Below, in pieces: positions 14,146 through 17,469 of a DNA stretch of 17,469 bases; the first letter of the stretch is position 1; every line of letters starts with the position of its first letter. Origin of the DNA: Anaerolineaceae bacterium (lineage in GTDB: Bacteria; Chloroflexota; Anaerolineae; Anaerolineales; Anaerolineaceae). A model generated the notes under the pieces. It had not been told where the DNA came from. It did not search any database and saw only the letters and a program-made list of their open reading frames with translations. Where the stretch lies: NCBI GenBank assembly GCA_021107195.1, contig JAIOTF010000288.1, forward strand, positions 1-17,469, given 5' to 3'. Both the position numbers and the translations under genes were made by a program.

Positions 14146-15006
14146 TTATTCAGCAGGCTCGCTGGTTGTTTCTTGTTCCACAACCTGTTCTTCTTCTCCT
14201 TCTGAAGCAGCAGGTGCACCAGGGCGATGGCGCAAGAAGAGTACTACAATGCTGGCAACAGCAATCACAGCCATCAAGGTCTGATTAGCATTAATAACAC
14301 CTACCGTAGAAGGATCAAGCCGCAGGAATTCCAGACTAAATCGCACAACAGGGTACCCGATCAAATAGAGCAAGAAAATATCACCATCTTTCAAACGATC
14401 CGTGAAGCGGCTGCCCACCCAAAGCAAAATGCCCATGATAGTCAGGTTCAAAAGCGACTCATAAAGGAAAAGAGGATGGTAACGAGCGACATCTGCATAG
14501 TTTGCCAGACGGTGCATCGGGTCAATAGTGATCGCCCACGGCAGTTCAGAAGGCGCACCGTACAATTCCTGATTAATGAAATTGCCCCAGCGGCCGATGG
14601 CCTGGGCCAGAATCAAACCAGGTGCAAGCACATCCAGCAATACAGGAAAACTAACCTGACGCTTGCGGGTAAAGAGGTATAAAGCCAGCACACCGCCCAT
14701 GACGCCGCCGGGAATGCCAAGACCGCCATTCCAGATGGCAAGCATGTCTAATGGATGGGTCAGGTAATATTTGGTGGTTAACCCCACAGCAACCATTGAA
14801 GCGGGCGGCGTGAGAATATGCCATATGCGGGCGCCGACGATACCGGCGACAAGCAGCCAGGGCATAGCGTCCCAAATCAGTTCCTCTTCCATGCCGCGTT
14901 TTCTGGAAAGCCGGTCTGCTAACCAGGCGGCTGCCAATGCGCCCAGCATGATGATGACGCCATAATAATGTACAAATAAAGGTCCGATCTTAAATCCAGT
15001 TGGCAT
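14146..15006 (-). CDS. lgt: Prolipoprotein diacylglyceryl transferase
   Basis: Lgt transfers diacylglycerol from phosphatidylglycerol to the lipobox cysteine of prelipoproteins, the first step of lipoprotein maturation in the cytoplasmic membrane. The 286-residue chain has about seven membrane helices. Key blocks are HYYGVII (13-19), GGLGIPGGVMGG (94-105), the Lgt signature GRWGNFINQELYG (138-150) with R139, HPLFLYESLLNL (177-188) and the late R223-FSLEFLR segment. After the last helix there is a 25-residue acidic tail rich in Glu. A GGGAG Shine-Dalgarno lies about 9 bases before the ATG on the minus strand. The gene follows the phosphotransferase gene by 50 bases, a gap holding a small hairpin without a T-run, so the two probably share the strong promoter at 15753-15781. 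Confidence 0.96.
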   Translation of the reverse strand: MPTGFKIGPLFVHYYGVIIMLGALAAAWLADRLSRKRGMEEELIWDAMPWLLVAGIVGARIWHILTPPASMVAVGLTTKYYLTHPLDMLAIWNGGLGIPGGVMGGVLALYLFTRKRQVSFPVLLDVLAPGLILAQAIGRWGNFINQELYGAPSELPWAITIDPMHRLANYADVARYHPLFLYESLLNLTIMGILLWVGSRFTDRLKDGDIFLLYLIGYPVVRFSLEFLRLDPSTVGVINANQTLMAVIAVASIVVLFLRHRPGAPAASEGEEEQVVEQETTSEPAE

Positions 15007-15030
15007 GAGTCTTTACTCCCTTTCTTTCAT

Positions 15031-15048
15031 CAACGTGCCTGCACGTTG
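15031..15048 (-). repeat. Intercistronic hairpin before lgt
   Basis: A 7-bp perfect inverted repeat (CAACGTG/CACGTTG) with a 4-base loop starts 8 bases after the phosphotransferase stop codon. There is no T-run after it, so it is not a standard terminator. It could stabilise the upstream message or tune lgt expression. Confidence 0.4.
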
Positions 15049-15056
15049 GAAGTTCA

Positions 15057-15671
15057 TCATTCAGTTTTATTGCCATCGCGGCGCACCCGCAGGATGCGCT
15101 GCACGGCGGTGATGTTGGCTAGCACGGCAATGATCCCAACTCCTACCACAGGGAAATGAAATAGCAAGGAGGGGATAAGCACCAAATAGCGTTCAATACG
15201 GGTCATGATCCCGTTCTTGGCCTCAATGCCAACCGCCTCAGCTCTTGCCCGGCTATACGAAACCATCAAGGAGCCCATCATTGCCAGATATACAAGCACA
15301 CAGGCCAACATATCGCCTTGCGGGATGAAATACAGCAGTAATCCCCCGAAGATGACCAACTCGACATAGCGGTCAGTCACCGAATCCAGAAATGCACCAA
15401 ACGGTTTGATGCTGCCCTGCAAACGGGCCATCGAGCCATCCAAAGCATCGGCGGGAGCCAACAGTAACAACACCACACCGGCCAGGGTAATGCGGCCTCT
15501 GGCCAGCAGGAAGGCCGCGGCAAAATGCCCAACCAGTCCGACTATGGTTAAAACATTAGGGGTCAATCCTATCTTCAGCAAAAACCCGGCAGCCGCATCC
15601 AAAACACCTTTAAATTGCTCTCGCAGGATGTCGGTCAGGCTCTTCACATCTTTATTCACCACATCTTCCAC
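15057..15671 (-). CDS. CDP-alcohol phosphotransferase, phosphatidylinositol-phosphate synthase-like
   Basis: This 204-residue membrane enzyme transfers a phospho-head group from a CDP-activated lipid to an alcohol acceptor. The complete CDP-OH-P-transf motif D-G-x2-A-R-x8-G-x3-D-x3-D is present: D78-G79, A82-R83, G92, D96, D100, plus the preceding D75. The SYSRARAEAVGIEAKNG block followed by RIERY resembles the phosphatidylinositol-phosphate synthases of actinobacteria, so inositol-1-phosphate is a plausible acceptor; a phosphatidylglycerol-phosphate synthase role is not excluded. About six helices. The start is taken as GTG 15671 because AGGAG lies 7 bases upstream on the minus strand; an ATG at 15722, 17 codons up, has a poorer signal. 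It is the first gene of an operon with lgt, behind a strong promoter. Confidence 0.85.
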   Translation of the reverse strand: MEDVVNKDVKSLTDILREQFKGVLDAAAGFLLKIGLTPNVLTIVGLVGHFAAAFLLARGRITLAGVVLLLLAPADALDGSMARLQGSIKPFGAFLDSVTDRYVELVIFGGLLLYFIPQGDMLACVLVYLAMMGSLMVSYSRARAEAVGIEAKNGIMTRIERYLVLIPSLLFHFPVVGVGIIAVLANITAVQRILRVRRDGNKTE

Positions 15672-15752
15672 AAATACGCTCCTGAACCCGGTTAATTTTT
15701 GGTTGTTTCCAGCACACTGCATGGCGAAATAACCTGGGAAATTGGCGATTCA

Positions 15753-15781
15753 ATGCTATCTTACCCCCGCCAAACTGTCAA
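15753..15781 (-). promoter_or_regulatory. Sigma70-type promoter of the phosphotransferase-lgt operon
   Basis: A perfect TTGACA (15781-15776) and TAGCAT (15758-15753, 4/6) on the minus strand are spaced by 17 bases. The spacer contains a run of five G. Transcription would begin near 15746, leaving a leader of about 75 bases to the GTG start or about 24 to the upstream ATG. Confidence 0.65.
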
Positions 15782-15815
15782 GCAACTGAATTCTGTCTGA
15801 TAGGTTTTTAAGGAG

Positions 15816-15848
15816 AAAAACTACCCGTTCCTCTTCTGATACGGGTAG
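15816..15848 (-). terminator. Intrinsic terminator of the FtsK-family gene
   Basis: A perfect 8-bp stem (CTACCCGT/ACGGGTAG, 15821-15848) with a 12-base loop is followed on the minus strand by TTTTT. It starts 23 bases after the translocase stop codon and insulates the phosphotransferase promoter. Confidence 0.8.
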
Positions 15849-15871
15849 TCGATGGTGATGCTTATAGCACA

Positions 15872-17469
15872 TTACTCTTCTTCTAAAGGATCAATTTGAT
15901 CCTCTGCATCAGCACTGTCTTCATCTTCATCCACAGGCGGGATGAGCACATCCCGTTCCCTGCCCCCGCCCTGGGACGGACCAACAATACCCATCTCTTC
16001 CAGGTCATCGATCAGGCGTGCCGCTCGAGGGTAACCAACCCGCAGCCTGCGCTGTAACACGGAGGCACTGGCGCGCTGCTCACGGCGTACAAGCTCAATC
16101 GCTTTATCCAGCAAGGCATCCGCACCAGCAAGAGGGCCTTCCACCAGGCCTTCCCAGGGAGCAGATGATTCCTGGGCCTGCCATGTTTTTTGCCAGAAAG
16201 AAACCACCCGTTCCACTTCCTGGTCTGTGACCATCACGCCCTGCGCCCGTATGGGACTGCCTGCTTCGGGGTCCTGATAAAGCATATCGCCGCGACCGAG
16301 CAAGGTTTCTGCCCCGACCGTATCAAGGATCACTCGTGAATCCACCGATGAAGCAACAGTGAAAGAGAGCCGGGCCGGGAAATTGGCTTTGATCAAGCCA
16401 GTGACCACGTCCGTGCTGGGGCGCTGTGTAGCAATCACCAGATGAATACCCGTTGCCCGCGCCAATTGCGCCAGGCGCACCAGACTGTGTTCGGTTTGGT
16501 CAGGGGCCGACATCATCAAATCTGCCAATTCATCGATCATGATCACGATACGCGGCAGTTCTGGACGATTGCGCCGCCGCATCTGACGGTTATAGCGTTC
16601 CAGGTCTTTAACACGTGCCGCTTCAAGCAGGCGATAGCGGCTGTCCATCTCCGTCAATGCCCAACGCAGCACGGCCAGCATGCGCTCGGTCTCGGTTTCC
16701 ACCTTGCCCAGCAAATGCGGCAGGCCATTAAAGCGCACCAGTTCGACCATCTTGGGATCCAACAACGCCAGGCGCAGTTCATCGGGGGTGTTGTTCATCA
16801 TCAGACATACCGCGAGTGCCGCAATGCACACGGATTTACCCGAGCCAGTTGTTCCGGCGATCAATAAATGAGGCATACGCCCCAGGTCTGCCACCACCGG
16901 TTGACCGGAGACATCCCGTCCTAACGCAATCGCCAGCGGGGTATTTAAGCGATGAAAAGCAGATGACTCCTGCAAGGTCCGCAGCCGCACCAGGGAGCTG
17001 GTATCATTTGGCACTTCAATACCCACAAAGGACTGTCCGGGGACGGGCGCTTCAATACGCAGCCGCTCTGCCGAGAGTGCCAGCGCAAGGTCACGCGAAA
17101 GGGCAGAAATCTGCGAAACACGCACCTTGTGGCGAGTGATCTCCCCTTCGGGACTAGTGCGTTCCACAAAGCCCGGCTCCACGGCGAACTGGGTCACGGT
17201 CGGGCCAACACGGTAGCCCACCACCCGGGCTGGAATACCAAAATCCAGCAGAGTCTTTTCAATCAAGCCAGCCGTGGCATGAATGGCGCCTTCGTCCTTG
17301 CCAACAGTCTGGTCTTTGAGAAGCAGGCTCAGCTTCGGCAGCCGGCCATCGCGGCGTCTGTCCTCTATGCTGTCTCCGGATTCTTGCATCGGGACCTCCG
17401 GCAGAGGGACAAACTCATCCGAGAGCGGTACATCGTCATCCACAAGCTCTTGTTCAGCCTCAGGGAGAG
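15872..17469 (-). CDS. ftsK: FtsK/SpoIIIE-family DNA translocase, C-terminal part (runs off right edge)
   Basis: FtsK/SpoIIIE is the septal DNA pump that clears the chromosome from the division site. The frame stays open to the window edge (about 531 codons), so the start and any N-terminal membrane domain lie outside. Numbered from the GTG at 17443: an alpha-type domain (about 50-150) with GPTVTQFAVEPG and FVGIEVPN; the RecA-like motor with Walker A GTTGSGKS (197-204), DPKMVEL (229-235), Walker B IVIMIDE (299-305) and ATQRPSTDVVTGLIKANFPAR (338-358); and a C-terminal winged-helix gamma domain (about 445-500) with LRVGYPRAARLIDDLEEMGIVG, which in the family recognises polar DNA sequences. A 20-residue acidic tail ends the protein. 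An intrinsic terminator follows. An internal GTG start at 17443 is unlikely, since the upstream residues continue the acidic linker. Confidence 0.95.
   Translation of the reverse strand, partial: LPEAEQELVDDDVPLSDEFVPLPEVPMQESGDSIEDRRRDGRLPKLSLLLKDQTVGKDEGAIHATAGLIEKTLLDFGIPARVVGYRVGPTVTQFAVEPGFVERTSPEGEITRHKVRVSQISALSRDLALALSAERLRIEAPVPGQSFVGIEVPNDTSSLVRLRTLQESSAFHRLNTPLAIALGRDVSGQPVVADLGRMPHLLIAGTTGSGKSVCIAALAVCLMMNNTPDELRLALLDPKMVELVRFNGLPHLLGKVETETERMLAVLRWALTEMDSRYRLLEAARVKDLERYNRQMRRRNRPELPRIVIMIDELADLMMSAPDQTEHSLVRLAQLARATGIHLVIATQRPSTDVVTGLIKANFPARLSFTVASSVDSRVILDTVGAETLLGRGDMLYQDPEAGSPIRAQGVMVTDQEVERVVSFWQKTWQAQESSAPWEGLVEGPLAGADALLDKAIELVRREQRASASVLQRRLRVGYPRAARLIDDLEEMGIVGPSQGGGRERDVLIPPVDEDEDSADAEDQIDPLEEE

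Noticed and set aside
15888..15902. Near-perfect palindrome GGATCAATTTGATCC
   Set aside because: It lies in the coding sequence for the acidic tail of the FtsK-like protein and occurs once; it could be chance and no known site matches.
1..17469. CRISPR arrays, insertion sequences, tRNA or rRNA genes, integration sites
   Set aside because: No spaced repeats, transposase-like proteins, cloverleaf-like or rRNA-like sequence was seen; nearly all sequence is covered by conserved protein genes.

Overview
The window looks like a stretch of chromosome from a Chloroflexota bacterium, most likely of the Anaerolineae type. This is inferred from gene content and moderate GC, not proven. The clues are a RodA-PbpA fusion, FhaA/FhaB-like FHA proteins resembling the actinobacterial fhaA-fhaB-rodA-pbpA locus, an ABC-2/SpoIIM fusion and an actinobacterial-type CDP-alcohol phosphotransferase. 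There are no rRNA, tRNA, insertion-sequence, phage or CRISPR signatures. Coding density is high and the genes read as conserved core functions.

Layout. At the left edge a minus-strand pair encodes archease and the first 105 residues of the RNA ligase RtcB. Divergent from it, a plus-strand block (833-9342) holds two overlapping FHA-domain genes, a Ktr/Trk-type potassium uptake operon (channel subunit, RCK subunit and a DUF1622 membrane protein), 5'-methylthioadenosine phosphorylase, and a large SEDS glycosyltransferase fused to a penicillin-binding-protein domain. One methyltransferase (4810-5598) sits in this block on the opposite strand. From 9498 to the right edge everything is on the minus strand: tyrS, an RNase Z-like metallo-beta-lactamase-fold hydrolase, an ABC ATPase with its permease-SpoIIM fusion, lgt, a PIP-synthase-like phosphotransferase, and the C-terminal motor part of an FtsK/SpoIIIE translocase.

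How the genes fit together. Much of the window concerns the cell envelope: FHA phosphopeptide readers, a SEDS peptidoglycan polymerase with a PBP partner domain, a lipoprotein-lipidating enzyme, a phospholipid head-group enzyme, an ABC exporter and an FtsK motor. The most striking observation is that the PBP half of the RodA-PbpA fusion has lost all three transpeptidase motifs (SxxK, SxN, KTG), while the rest of the fold and the putative SEDS catalytic aspartate are kept. It looks like a glycosyltransferase tethered to a catalytically dead PBP. Other points worth checking are a KtrA-like protein with a degraded glycine motif, the ABC-2/SpoIIM fusion, and a tiny leader ORF overlapping the ktrB start.

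Transcription signals. Convincing minus-strand intrinsic terminators follow tyrS, the hydrolase gene and ftsK. Good sigma70-like promoters (17-bp spacers) precede tyrS and the phosphotransferase-lgt operon. A weaker one precedes the hydrolase gene. No intergenic stretch exceeds 300 bases; the longest are the 155-base convergent gap after the SEDS-PBP gene and the roughly 215-base region between the methyltransferase and mtnP.
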